DNA from: Flectobacillus longus
GTDB lineage: Bacteria; Bacteroidota; Bacteroidia; Cytophagales; Spirosomataceae
Direction: 5' to 3'
DNA: 62,333 bases
NCBI RefSeq assembly: GCF_030056705.1
Contig: NZ_JASHIC010000040.1
Span: 1-62,333 of the forward strand
The notes beneath the pieces are model-generated. The model searched no databases. It was not told the origin of the DNA and saw only the letters and a list, made by a program, of their open reading frames with translations. Both the position numbers and the translations under genes were made by a program. Shown here piece after piece: positions 25,890 through 34,997 of the stretch. The first letter of the stretch is position 1, and each line of letters begins with the position of its first letter.

Positions 25890-27491
25890 ATGAAACAGAT
25901 ATTAGTTGCGTTACTTTTTGTGATAAGTCAAAGTGCTGTTTTGGCTCAAAAAAATGCTGTGATAGACGATTTATTGAGTTCTTACGAAAAAATCAACCAG
26001 TTTAGTGGCTCGGTATTAGTGGCTGAAAAAGGGAAAGTCATTTTCGAAAAAAGCTATGGCTATCGCAATGCAGTCAAACAAGAAAAGAATACCAATAATA
26101 GCAAATATAGAATTTACTCAACAACAAAAGTATTTACCACCATTGTCATTCTAAAACTACAAGAACAAGGTAAGCTCTCGTTGGAAGATAAGCTTTCAAC
26201 GTATTTTCCGAGTTATACCAAAGGAGATAGTATTACGATTAGAAATATGTTGTCTCACACTTCAGGAATTCCCGAAACTGAAGAGGCAAACAATGAAGAA
26301 GAGCTGTTAAAACAACTTTTGACTAAGCCACTAGACTTTTCGGTTGATACCAAATGGAGTTATTGTAATACGAATTTTTATCTGCTAGGTTATATAATTC
26401 AAAAGGTAACTGGACAGCCGTATGAGGAAGTTATTGCCGAGATGATTCTGAAGCCTTTTCAAATGACACATAGTGGTTTTCATTTCAACGATTTGAAAGA
26501 TGAAAATAAAGCGCTAGGTTATGAATTTATAGTCGGCGAAAACTCCAATGAAGCATTACGTTTTAAGTCTGATCATCCTTATGCCGCAGGAGCCATGTAT
26601 TCGACCGTAGAGGATTTGTACAAATTTAGTGAGGCATTTTATACGGGTAAAATCATTGACACTAATTTGGTCAAATATATGTGTAATCCTTATTTAGAAG
26701 AGCATTATGGACTTGGACAAGAAGTGTATAGTATTCAAAATTCGGATAAAATATTGGTTGGTCACGGTGGTCTTGGTCCTGGTTATAGATGTAGATTTAT
26801 CAGAGACTGTGAGCAAGAAGTTGCCATCATCCTATTAGCCAATTCAGAGATGGTGCCTATTGACAAAATTGCAGAAGAAATTACAGGAATCATATATAGG
26901 AAGTCGAAAAAGAAAATCGAGGTAGGTAAAAATGTAACTCATAGTGATTTGCACCAAATAGAAGGGATATACTCTTCAAAAGAAGGGACTTTTTACGTAA
27001 GAATTGTAGATGGAATGGTGGTATTTAATGGAAGCATACTTCCACGAGTTCCGCTAATTCCAGTGACAAAAACTTTGTACCAATTGGTTGATAGTTTTAC
27101 TTTTAACTTTAAAACTGACCAATTTGGTAAAATAAAAGCTATTACAGTTACTAATTTAAGAGGCGTTAAAACCGCAGAAAAAATATCAGATACTTTTCCT
27201 TGGGGAATTATTGGAACGGCTACAACGAGCGGTTGGGATGGAAAAGATATAGTGATGCAAACTAAAAAGGGTAATCCCCATCTTTATTATCTCAAAAACT
27301 ATCCTTTAAATGCTGGAGAATTAAGGTTTCGATTAAACAACGATTGGAATAATAGCTTGGCTCTCAATAATGATGACAAAAACCTATGTTATGATGGATA
27401 TAACATCAAAATAAAAGAAACAGGCAAATATGATATAGTGTTGGATATGACTATCGCTTCAAAGCCACGGTTTTCTATGAAAAAATTATAA
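25890..27491 (+). CDS. Exported serine hydrolase (beta-lactamase family)
   Basis: A 533-residue protein with signal peptide MKQILVALLFVISQSAVLAQ. Catalytic motifs are S77-T-T-K80, Y158-C-N160 and H292-G-G. LSHTSGIPE and FQMTHSGF are typical of the class C-like esterase/D-aminopeptidase group. The C-terminal 200 residues form beta-rich domains (GIYSSKEGTFYVRI, typical of the lipocalin-like DUF3471 region) and a final Ig-like segment. It lies 145 bases after a related gene on the same strand. The substrate is unknown. Confidence 0.82.
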   Translation: MKQILVALLFVISQSAVLAQKNAVIDDLLSSYEKINQFSGSVLVAEKGKVIFEKSYGYRNAVKQEKNTNNSKYRIYSTTKVFTTIVILKLQEQGKLSLEDKLSTYFPSYTKGDSITIRNMLSHTSGIPETEEANNEEELLKQLLTKPLDFSVDTKWSYCNTNFYLLGYIIQKVTGQPYEEVIAEMILKPFQMTHSGFHFNDLKDENKALGYEFIVGENSNEALRFKSDHPYAAGAMYSTVEDLYKFSEAFYTGKIIDTNLVKYMCNPYLEEHYGLGQEVYSIQNSDKILVGHGGLGPGYRCRFIRDCEQEVAIILLANSEMVPIDKIAEEITGIIYRKSKKKIEVGKNVTHSDLHQIEGIYSSKEGTFYVRIVDGMVVFNGSILPRVPLIPVTKTLYQLVDSFTFNFKTDQFGKIKAITVTNLRGVKTAEKISDTFPWGIIGTATTSGWDGKDIVMQTKKGNPHLYYLKNYPLNAGELRFRLNNDWNNSLALNNDDKNLCYDGYNIKIKETGKYDIVLDMTIASKPRFSMKKL

Positions 27492-27548
27492 AGTAGAACC
27501 TCTCTTGTATATTTGTTAGAAAAAATCATCCATTTTATTTTCTAAGAA

Positions 27549-28235
27549 ATGAACAAACTAAAAGTTATTGCTTTTGATGCTGACGATACATTGTGGGTGA
27601 ATGAACCCTATTTTCAAGAAGTGGAAAAGAAATTTTGTGAAATGATGGAAGATTATCATCCTCAACACACCATTTCTAGGGAGTTACTTAAAATCGAAAT
27701 CGCCAATCTATCGCTTTATGGTTACGGAGTAAAAGGCTATATTTTGAGTATGATAGAAGCTGCTTTGCAAATTTCGGGTAAAACCTTGTCTATCGAGGCT
27801 ATTCAAAAGATTTTGGAATTGGGAAAAGAAATGCTTGAAAAACCTATCGAGCTTCTTGATGGGGTAGAAGAAGTATTACAACAACTTCAAGGGAAATACC
27901 GCTTGGTTGTAGCCACCAAGGGCGATTTGCTTGACCAAGAACGAAAACTAAAGAAATCAGGTTTGGAAAAATATTTTCACCATATCGAAATCATGTCAGA
28001 TAAACAGGAATCTGATTATCAAAAACTGATTCGTCATTTGGACATAGCACCTGAAGAGTTTATGATGATAGGAAATTCCCTAAAGTCTGATGTTCTGCCA
28101 GTATTAACATTGGGTGGAATAGGCGTTCATGTGCCTTATCACACCACTTGGGCACATGAAACTGTCGAGCATAAAGTCGAACACGAAAACTTTTATCAGT
28201 TTACCCATGCCAATGAAGTACTGGCTATTTTATAA
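27549..28235 (+). CDS. HAD family hydrolase
   Basis: A 228-residue cytosolic phosphatase-like enzyme. Motif I is FDADDTLW (nucleophile Asp and the acid/base Asp two residues on), motif II is VVATKGD (Thr), motif III Lys lies in KLKKSGLEKYF or SDKQ, and motif IV is IGNSLKSDV. A helical C1 cap lies between motifs I and II. The substrate is unknown. It follows the hydrolases by 57 bases and may be in the same transcript. Confidence 0.88.
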   Translation: MNKLKVIAFDADDTLWVNEPYFQEVEKKFCEMMEDYHPQHTISRELLKIEIANLSLYGYGVKGYILSMIEAALQISGKTLSIEAIQKILELGKEMLEKPIELLDGVEEVLQQLQGKYRLVVATKGDLLDQERKLKKSGLEKYFHHIEIMSDKQESDYQKLIRHLDIAPEEFMMIGNSLKSDVLPVLTLGGIGVHVPYHTTWAHETVEHKVEHENFYQFTHANEVLAIL

Positions 28236-28714
28236 GTATTAATACTGAATTGTGAATGTAGTTTTTTAATTATCAATATTTTACAATAATGCCGAAGTAA
28301 CAAGAGTACTAAATATTGATACTCATTTGTTTGTTCAATATTTGGTGTAGTTTTCTGAATAAATGTTCTGATATAAATCTTGATGAAATTTTCTCTTGGC
28401 GCTGTAGGTGGGAAGGAACAAAACATCGTTTGTTTTCTTTCGCACCTACAGCGCCAAGAGCTTTTTTTTCTGAAAACTTTTGTAAATATTATCTATCCAA
28501 ATAGTAGCAATGATGAATTTCAGGTATGTTGAATTCATCATTCACAATTTATCAAGTCCCTCTCCAATATTATTCTGCTAGTAGATAAAATCACCTGCCT
28601 TATCGTAGTACAGTTACCGTTGGTATAGAATCAGGGCAGCAAATGAGGAAAATTACTTATCTTGCCGTTTTTACCAACAATAAGACGATTGTCTTTCCTC
28701 AAACACTTATTTAC
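28236..28714 (+). other. Intergenic region before the TonB receptor
   Basis: These 479 bases contain one long hairpin (28393-28469) and AT-rich flanks. No gene is supported. An ATG at 28643 is in frame with the receptor but encodes a non-signal extension. Confidence 0.4.
28393..28469 (+). terminator. Very long hairpin terminator
   Basis: The 18-bp perfect arms start CTCTTGGCGCTGTAGG. An imperfect inner stem (GAACAAAAC with GTTTGTTTTC) and a loop of about 3 bases extend it to 68 bases. Eight T follow. GC content is clearly higher than in the flanks, so it may be a palindromic mobile repeat used as a terminator. Confidence 0.65.
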
Positions 28715-31147
28715 ATGATTCAACAACTACGTAAAACAGCATTATTGCTGAAAATCCTGTTGCTATTAGTCGCAATAGGAAGTTCAAACTCCTGTTATGC
28801 CCAAAATAAGATTTTGACCAATCTCCTCGAAATCGGTGGAAACGTAACCGATTCACGTACTGGAGAACCTATCGCCAATGCAAGTATCTCACTTGACTTT
28901 AAAAAATCTGGGTTTATTAGTGATTCTTTAGGGGTGTTCAAATTGTATTTGCCCAACGGCGAATATGTAGTCAAAGTAAGTGCTGTAGGCTACAAACCAT
29001 TTCGAACACGGGTTGTTCTCACCAAAAATGTTCAACTTTCAATCCAACTTGATGAAATCAGTAAAACTTTAGAAGAAGTAATTGTGTCGAGTCAAGCCAT
29101 TCGAAAAGATGTTCAAACTCCATCTTTGGGTGTGACTTTGCTCAATATCAAGGGTATCAAAAAACTTCCTGCCATGATGGGCGAAATTGATATTATTCGC
29201 TCTATTCAAACGCTTCCTGGGGTTTCATCTGTGGGAGAGGGATCAAATGGTGTCAATATTCGAGGAGGCAATGTAGATCAGAATTTGATTTACATCGACG
29301 ATATGCCCATTTTTAATCCTACTCACTTATTTGGTTTGTTTTCAGTATTTGCATCGGATGCAATTCGTGAATTGGAACTGTACAAAGGAGGTATCCCTGC
29401 CAGATTTGGTGGACGTAGTGCAGCGGTATTAGATATAAAAGTAACTGAACCAAGCACTGAGAAGTTTAAATTGTCGGGTGGTGTAGGTTTGGTGTCCAAC
29501 CGAGCTATGGCTGAAATTCCTATTGTTAAAGAAAAACTCTCTGTCTTGGTGGCAGGTAGGGTTTCTTTCAACGATTTTTTATTCAAGTGGTTAGCACCCG
29601 ATAATATGAAAGGAACAAAGGCAAATTTTTATGATTTTGCCTCAAAGGTATTTTATCGACCCAACAAGAATAATACTATTACACTTTCGGCCTATTTGAG
29701 TAAAGATTACTATCAAGTTGACTCCTTGTTTAGTCTTGAAAATGTGATAGCTTCTAAAACACAATTTGATTATGGACACCAAAATGCCTCGATTCATTGG
29801 AGTCACTATTTTGGTCCAAAATTAAGTATGGAGATTGTGGGCGTTACCAGTTTGTACAAAACTCGAACGTATGCTCCTGACTCGGTAAATAATATTGATT
29901 TGCGCAATCAGGTTTTTTATAATAACCTGAAGGCTCAATGGGATTACTTGCCCGATGAAAAACAGAAGATTAACTTCGGTATCAGTGGTATTCGTTACGA
30001 TATTCAACCAGGAAGTTTGAATAAGGATGTGAAATCGCGTATTGCAGCAGTAGAAATTCCTAAAGAACAAGGAATGGAGTTTGGGATATTTGTTGATGAT
30101 GAATACAAATTTAATAACAAATTGACTGTACAAGCAGGCTTGCGTTATGCACATTATCTGGCATTAGGTGCAGGGACAGTAAATACTTATTTGACTACAG
30201 AGCCCAAGTCCTTGAATACCATAGTTAGTACTAGAACATACGGCAGTGGAGAGGTTATGAAAACTTATGGCGGTTTTGAGCCGAGATTGACGATGAAATA
30301 TTCTATTGACGAAAAGAACACGTTGAAGTTGGGATATAACAGAATGCAACAGTTTTTCCAACTTATCTCCAATAATACGACTCCTTTGCCTACAGCTCGT
30401 TGGAAATTGGCTGACGAATACGTAAAGCCTCAGTATAGCGATTTTTATACAATTGGTGGTTTTCATTCATTCAAAGATGAGATTTGGGAATTGTCTGCTG
30501 AAGGATATTACCGAAATGCACATCATATCTTGGATTATGTTTCAGGAGCCAATTTACAGCTTAATAAAAACCTTGAAACGCAATTAATCTCTGGTCAAGG
30601 AAAAGCGTATGGCTTAGAATTAATGCTTACCAAAAGAAAAGGAGAAGTAAATGGCTGGTTGAGCTACACTTATGCAAGAAGCTTGCAACAAATGCTAGGT
30701 GATTTTCCAAGTGTGCAACAGATTAGCAATGGCGATTGGTTTCCCTCTAATTATGACAAGCCTCATAATTTTAATATGTTGGTTAATATTCAACCATCAA
30801 AACACCATAGCTTCTCATTTACGTTTGCTTATCAAACGGGTCGCCCTGTTTCATCGCCAGTTGGGTTGTTTCAAATCGATAACCAAAAGTATCCTGTGTA
30901 TATTGCTCGTAACAACTCTCGTATTTCTGATTATCACCGTTTGGACTTTTCATGGACTATTACAAACCCTTCCCTCAAGGAGAAACGTTGGGAAGGCAGT
31001 TGGACGTTTACGGTGTATAACATCTATGCAAGACAAAATGCTTATTCGGTATTCTTCAAGCCTGTTGCCTATGGTGTACGTCCCTATGAGCTAAGTGTGT
31101 TTGGTGCACCATTTGTTTCGTTGACCTATAATTTCAAGTTCTTATAA
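28715..31147 (+). CDS. TonB-dependent outer membrane receptor
   Basis: About 810 residues. The signal peptide ends NSCYAQ. A CarboxypepD_reg-like domain (about 42-120, GGNVTDSRTGEPIANASISL) precedes a plug domain (IRSIQTLPGVSSVGEG, VNIRGGNVDQNLIYIDDMP, FGLFSVFASDAIRELELYKG) and a 22-strand barrel ending FVSLTYNFKFL with a terminal aromatic. It imports or senses a ligand with TonB energy. The gene pairs with a DUF4249 lipoprotein 20 bases downstream, not with SusD, which argues against a classical polysaccharide locus. ATG 28715 is preferred over 28643 because it places the signal peptide at the N-terminus. Confidence 0.9.
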   Translation: MIQQLRKTALLLKILLLLVAIGSSNSCYAQNKILTNLLEIGGNVTDSRTGEPIANASISLDFKKSGFISDSLGVFKLYLPNGEYVVKVSAVGYKPFRTRVVLTKNVQLSIQLDEISKTLEEVIVSSQAIRKDVQTPSLGVTLLNIKGIKKLPAMMGEIDIIRSIQTLPGVSSVGEGSNGVNIRGGNVDQNLIYIDDMPIFNPTHLFGLFSVFASDAIRELELYKGGIPARFGGRSAAVLDIKVTEPSTEKFKLSGGVGLVSNRAMAEIPIVKEKLSVLVAGRVSFNDFLFKWLAPDNMKGTKANFYDFASKVFYRPNKNNTITLSAYLSKDYYQVDSLFSLENVIASKTQFDYGHQNASIHWSHYFGPKLSMEIVGVTSLYKTRTYAPDSVNNIDLRNQVFYNNLKAQWDYLPDEKQKINFGISGIRYDIQPGSLNKDVKSRIAAVEIPKEQGMEFGIFVDDEYKFNNKLTVQAGLRYAHYLALGAGTVNTYLTTEPKSLNTIVSTRTYGSGEVMKTYGGFEPRLTMKYSIDEKNTLKLGYNRMQQFFQLISNNTTPLPTARWKLADEYVKPQYSDFYTIGGFHSFKDEIWELSAEGYYRNAHHILDYVSGANLQLNKNLETQLISGQGKAYGLELMLTKRKGEVNGWLSYTYARSLQQMLGDFPSVQQISNGDWFPSNYDKPHNFNMLVNIQPSKHHSFSFTFAYQTGRPVSSPVGLFQIDNQKYPVYIARNNSRISDYHRLDFSWTITNPSLKEKRWEGSWTFTVYNIYARQNAYSVFFKPVAYGVRPYELSVFGAPFVSLTYNFKFL

Positions 31148-31167
31148 AATTTATCCCTGCAATTGTC

Positions 31168-32322
31168 ATGAAGCGTTATTCATATTTTTATATAATCATT
31201 TTTGTCGTATTTAATTTGATAGCTTGTATCAATCCTGTAAGTGATTTTGAACAAGCTGCATATCTGAAATTTATCACAGTAGAGGCTTCTTTGTCAGACC
31301 TCGCCGAAGCACAAAGAGTAAAACTGTATTGGTCGGCTGATCGAATCGACGGAACAAGCGGTTTTACGCCAATTACTGGGGCTAAGGTATGGTTAACTAC
31401 TGCTTCAGGTTCAACTATCAACTATTTAGAGTCAGGTGTAACTTCTTCAAAGGGAGTATATTCTACGCCAGATACATTTAAGGGAGTTATTGGCGAAACT
31501 TATACCTTGCATTTTCGCTTGTCGAATGGTAAAGAGTATGAATCATCACCCGAAAAAATGCGTAACTCGCCTGAGATTGAAAATTTAATTACAAGATTTG
31601 AAATCAATGATGTCTACGGTAAGGCTGATCCTCGGAGAGCAGGATTTAATGTCTATGCCGACTTTCAGGATGACCCAGCATCAGGAGACTATTACCAATG
31701 GTTTTGGAAACATTATGAAAGAGCAGAATATTGTATAACCTGTTATAGTGGAGCCAAGTATAACTTTTCAACAAGTAATTGTGAGCCTCCTCGTATTCCG
31801 ACCGACGAAGTTTGGAATTATGTGTGTAACGCCCCATGTTGGAACATGACCTTCAGTAATGATCTCAATATTATGTCTGATGCTCTTATGAATGGACAAC
31901 GATTGACAGGTAAAAAAGTAGCTAGAGTACCTTTTGATAATTATTCAAATTATTACTTAAGGCTCGAACAGCGCGCTATTACCAAAGATGCCTACGATTA
32001 TTACCAAAGCCTAAGCAATCAAACCCAAAATACAGGAACCTTATTTGATGTTCCTGCTGAAACTCGCTTTAGTTTAAATATAAAATCTAAAACCGATGCA
32101 TCAGAGAAACTGCTGGGTATTTTTGATGTGTATTCTGTAAAAAAACGAGTTTTTTATATTGACCGCCAAACGGGTGTACCTGCTGAAGAAAGACCCTTAA
32201 TGAATTATACGGTAGGAGAGGTATATACCTGTCCGCCTGGGGCACCCAATTGTCAGGATAGAGTACCTTGTTTAGAAGGGCTGTATCGAACGCCATTCAA
32301 ACCAGAAGGTTGGACTGATTAA
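31168..32322 (+). CDS. DUF4249 lipoprotein
   Basis: A 384-residue predicted lipoprotein. The N-terminus MKRYSYFYIIIFVVFNLIAC ends in a lipobox (LIAC), so Cys20 should be lipidated. The sequence continues INPVSDFEQAAYLKFITVEA and an Ig-like DUF4249 region with GAKVWLTTASGSTINY and GVIGETYTLHFRLSNGKEYE. Several Cys pairs in the C-terminal half (CITCYSG, CPPGAPNCQDRVPC) suggest disulphides or a metal site. DUF4249 proteins are usually encoded next to TonB receptors and probably act as their surface partner. It is co-transcribed with the upstream receptor. Confidence 0.85.
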   Translation: MKRYSYFYIIIFVVFNLIACINPVSDFEQAAYLKFITVEASLSDLAEAQRVKLYWSADRIDGTSGFTPITGAKVWLTTASGSTINYLESGVTSSKGVYSTPDTFKGVIGETYTLHFRLSNGKEYESSPEKMRNSPEIENLITRFEINDVYGKADPRRAGFNVYADFQDDPASGDYYQWFWKHYERAEYCITCYSGAKYNFSTSNCEPPRIPTDEVWNYVCNAPCWNMTFSNDLNIMSDALMNGQRLTGKKVARVPFDNYSNYYLRLEQRAITKDAYDYYQSLSNQTQNTGTLFDVPAETRFSLNIKSKTDASEKLLGIFDVYSVKKRVFYIDRQTGVPAEERPLMNYTVGEVYTCPPGAPNCQDRVPCLEGLYRTPFKPEGWTD

Positions 32323-32464
32323 GTGTTGTATCTTTGTCTATCTTTTTAAATTCTTAAACAAAAGCATAAGAGTTGAGTTAAAAATTAAGAAACCTTTTCG
32401 AACTTTGTATCGTAGGTTTGTTATCCCAAACTAATAGGAGGCCTGTGTAGGCAAATTAACTCAG

Positions 32465-33538
32465 ATGGAAATAGTAAAAAATCAAAACATGCAAACTTCT
32501 GTGACCACTTCTCAAAAAAATATGAAAACTGGTGTTCTTATCGTAAATCTTGGAACTCCCGATTCGCCCAATACGCCAGATGTACGAAAATACCTTCGTG
32601 AATTCTTGATGGATGGAAGGGTTATTGATATCCCTGTGGCTTTTCGTTGGATGTTGGTCAATTTGATTATTGCGCCATTTCGTTCGCCAAAGTCAGCAAA
32701 GATATATCAAGAACTTTGGGAAGAAAGAGGGTCACCCTTGAAGTTTTATGGGGAAGATGTCGAGAGTATGTTACAAAAAGAGCTAGGAGATGAGTTTGAG
32801 GTAAAATTAGCTATGCGTTACCAAAGTCCAAGTTTGGATGTTGTGTTAGAACAATTTAAAAATTCGGGCTATCAAAAAATCATTGTGATTCCATTTTTTC
32901 CTCAATATGCCTCTGCTACGACAGGTTCAGTATATGAAAAAGTGATGAAGATAGTTTCTCAGTGGCAAATTATCCCTGAAATCAAGTTTGTTAATACTTA
33001 CTACGACCATCCAAAGTTTATCGAGCATTTTACTACTGCCGCTCGCAAATACATGGATTCGCATGAATATGATTACTTTATTTTTAGTTATCATGGCGTG
33101 CCTGAGCGTCAGATTCGCAAAGGCGATTGTACAGGTAAGACTTGTAATTTTGGCTCATGTTGCGATACAATTCACTCGTTTAATCAATATTGTTACCGTG
33201 CACAATGTCATGAAACAACTCGTTTGATGGCAAAAGAATTGGGTTTAAAAGAAGGCACTTACCTTACAACCTTCCAGTCTCGTTTAGGTAGAGACCCGTG
33301 GATACAACCCTATACCGAAGATACCATTAAGAGACTAGCTAAAGAAGGCAAGAAAAGCGTGCTTGCATTTTCACCTGCTTTTGTTGCTGACTGCCTCGAA
33401 ACAACTATTGAAGTAGGAGAAGAATACAAAGAAGTTTTTGAAGAATTAGGGGGAGAACATTGGCAACTTGTAGAAAGCTTAAACAATTCTCCAATTTGGG
33501 TAGATTTGTTGAAAGATTTAGTTTCCAAAAATTCTTAG
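32465..33538 (+). CDS. hemH: Ferrochelatase
   Basis: Inserts Fe(II) into protoporphyrin IX, the last step of protoheme synthesis. 357 residues. Family motifs are VLIVNLGTPDSP, SPLKFYG, PFFPQYASATTGS, FSYHGVPERQ (H210 at the metal site), TTFQSRLGRDPWIQPYT and SPAFVADCLETTIEV (the acidic metal-path residue). Residues 222-248 hold six Cys (222, 227, 232, 233, 243, 248), far more than the core family needs, and an Fe-S cluster or zinc site is possible. ATG 32522 (MKTGVLIVNLG) is an alternative start giving 338 residues. Confidence 0.93.
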   Translation: MEIVKNQNMQTSVTTSQKNMKTGVLIVNLGTPDSPNTPDVRKYLREFLMDGRVIDIPVAFRWMLVNLIIAPFRSPKSAKIYQELWEERGSPLKFYGEDVESMLQKELGDEFEVKLAMRYQSPSLDVVLEQFKNSGYQKIIVIPFFPQYASATTGSVYEKVMKIVSQWQIIPEIKFVNTYYDHPKFIEHFTTAARKYMDSHEYDYFIFSYHGVPERQIRKGDCTGKTCNFGSCCDTIHSFNQYCYRAQCHETTRLMAKELGLKEGTYLTTFQSRLGRDPWIQPYTEDTIKRLAKEGKKSVLAFSPAFVADCLETTIEVGEEYKEVFEELGGEHWQLVESLNNSPIWVDLLKDLVSKNS

Positions 33539-33565
33539 GCTTAATCTATATTTGGTTACATTACT

Positions 33566-33616
33566 TTACCCGTCTTGTCTTACTCATATTGATGTAGACA
33601 AGACGGGTAATTTTTT
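33566..33616 (+). terminator. Terminator of hemH
   Basis: TTACCCGTCTTGTCT pairs perfectly with AGACAAGACGGGTAA around a loop of about 15 bases; TTTTTT follows. Confidence 0.8.
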
Positions 33617-33827
33617 ACACCTTTTTAAATGTGTTCAGGAATTCCTGTAAATTTGTTTTCAGGTTGAGTATTTCGTAAAAAATAGTCCTAAATACACTTA
33701 TATGATTGCCTATAAAAATTATCAATTTAAGTCATAAATAAATGATTAAAATCGAGGAGCCTCTCTTGAGAAAATATTGAGAGTTTATATTTCTGTATTC
33801 TTTAAAAGGAAACAATCCTAAAATGTG

Positions 33828-33968
33828 ATGAAAAATGATACTATACTTAAAACTAAAAAAGATATAAAGACTTTTATAGTAGCTATTTTGAATCCTCCTA
33901 CTCATGGACAAGGACTTAAAAAAGCTCAAGACGCATATCTTAAACATATAATCAATTTAACAAACTAA
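33828..33968 (+). CDS. Possible 46-residue small protein
   Basis: ATG at 33828 opens 46 codons ending TAA two bases before the DMT transporter start. The product is basic (MKNDTILKTKKDIKTFIVAI, then NPPTHGQGLKKAQDAYLKH). AAAAGGA lies about 15 bases upstream, further than a normal Shine-Dalgarno site. I recognise no family. It could instead be leader sequence of the transporter gene. Confidence 0.25.
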   Translation: MKNDTILKTKKDIKTFIVAILNPPTHGQGLKKAQDAYLKHIINLTN

Positions 33969-33970
33969 CC

Positions 33971-34858
33971 ATGCTATCTCTCATACTTAGCGTACTTTTT
34001 TCAGTACTGTTACTGGTAAATTTTAGGCTTCATCCCAATTTTAAAGTAAATACTTTTCAGGCAATTATTTTAAATTATCCTGTTTGTTTTCTTACAGGGT
34101 TATTGATGATGCCAGCTCAACAGCATTTCGAATTTAATATTCTCAATACAGGTTCACAATATGCTTTATTGTTAGGAATAGGGTTTGTGGTAACGTTTAT
34201 TCTATCTGGTATCTCAACCCAAAAAATGGGTATGACAGCCACTTCTTTGGCAAACAATATCTCTTTGGTTATCCCTGTTATATTTAGTTTGTTGTTTATT
34301 ACAAAATCTGGCAGTTTTGATGCGCTCAATTATGCAGGTCTGGCATTGGCAATTGGCGCTGTAGGTTTGAGTACTTTCAAAAAAGAGGAGGCAAAAGATA
34401 CAGATAGTAGCCGTAATTGGTTATTACCTCTGGCTGTATTTGTGATGTATGGCATAACGAATACAGCATTTAACTTTCTGTCGGCAGAATTTATCAAGAC
34501 CGATGAACAGCGCATTCCATATACCCTTACAATTTTGATTGGCTCAATGGCGTTTGGTGCTTTGGTATTGCTATATCGTAAAATCCAATTGAATGAAAAT
34601 ATCAACTTCAAAAGTATATTAGCGGCATTCCCCTTAGGTATCCCTAATTTTTTGTCTTTTTACTTTTTGCTAAAGGCACTTAGTGATTACGACAACAACG
34701 GGGCTTATGTATTGCCTTTATACAATATTAGCGTTATTATGGTTTCGTCTTTGGTTGGAATTGTTTTCTTCAAAGAAAAACTCACCAAGCTTAATTATCT
34801 TGGTTTGTTACTAGCACTAGTTGCTATCTTTCTAATTAATCATCAAGGATTTTTCTGA
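33971..34858 (+). CDS. DMT superfamily transporter (EamA-like)
   Basis: A 295-residue integral membrane protein with about ten helices in two five-helix halves. The first half shows VVTFILSGISTQKMGMTATSLA and the second NFLSFYFLLKALSDYDNNGAYV, each ending in a helix with a small-residue GLxLA pattern (YAGLALAIGAVGL, YLGLLLALVAIFL). Members export amino acids and other small metabolites; the substrate here is unknown. It converges on the DNA glycosylase gene. Confidence 0.85.
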   Translation: MLSLILSVLFSVLLLVNFRLHPNFKVNTFQAIILNYPVCFLTGLLMMPAQQHFEFNILNTGSQYALLLGIGFVVTFILSGISTQKMGMTATSLANNISLVIPVIFSLLFITKSGSFDALNYAGLALAIGAVGLSTFKKEEAKDTDSSRNWLLPLAVFVMYGITNTAFNFLSAEFIKTDEQRIPYTLTILIGSMAFGALVLLYRKIQLNENINFKSILAAFPLGIPNFLSFYFLLKALSDYDNNGAYVLPLYNISVIMVSSLVGIVFFKEKLTKLNYLGLLLALVAIFLINHQGFF

Positions 34859-34880
34859 AAAAAGAGTTATTCTGAATTTT

Positions 34881-34920
34881 AAAGAGGCGGTCGAAAATCA
34901 ATTTTCGACCGCCTCTTTTT
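34881..34920. terminator. Bidirectional terminator, GGTCGA-repeat family copy B
   Basis: A perfect 18-bp inverted repeat (arm AAAGAGGCGGTCGAAAAT) with loop CA, ending in five T. It lies between convergent genes and directly precedes a 64-bp palindrome. Confidence 0.85.
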
Positions 34921-34922
34921 GG

Positions 34923-34986
34923 ATCCTACATAATTAATCGGTATAGACGCAATGCATTGCGTCTATACCGATTAATTATGTAGGAT
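34923..34986. repeat. 64-bp perfect palindrome
   Basis: Every base from 34923 to 34954 pairs with its mirror from 34955 to 34986. The centre is GACGCAATGCATTGCGTC and the outer arms contain ATCCTACATAATTAATCGG. No T-run follows on either side beyond ATTTTTT at 34985-34991. Its size and zero loop suggest a palindromic dispersed repeat (MITE/REP-like) inserted beside the terminator. Confidence 0.75.
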
Positions 34987-34997
34987 TTTTTAAAAAA

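Larger units (their letters stand above)
33539..33970 (+). other. Intergenic region between hemH and the DMT transporter
   Basis: These 432 bases hold the hemH terminator (33566-33616) and then AT-rich sequence with a 46-codon reading frame (33828-33968, listed separately). Confidence 0.4.

Noticed and set aside
33566-33616. Small RNA gene after hemH
   Set aside because: The hairpin is best explained as the hemH terminator, and no promoter precedes it.
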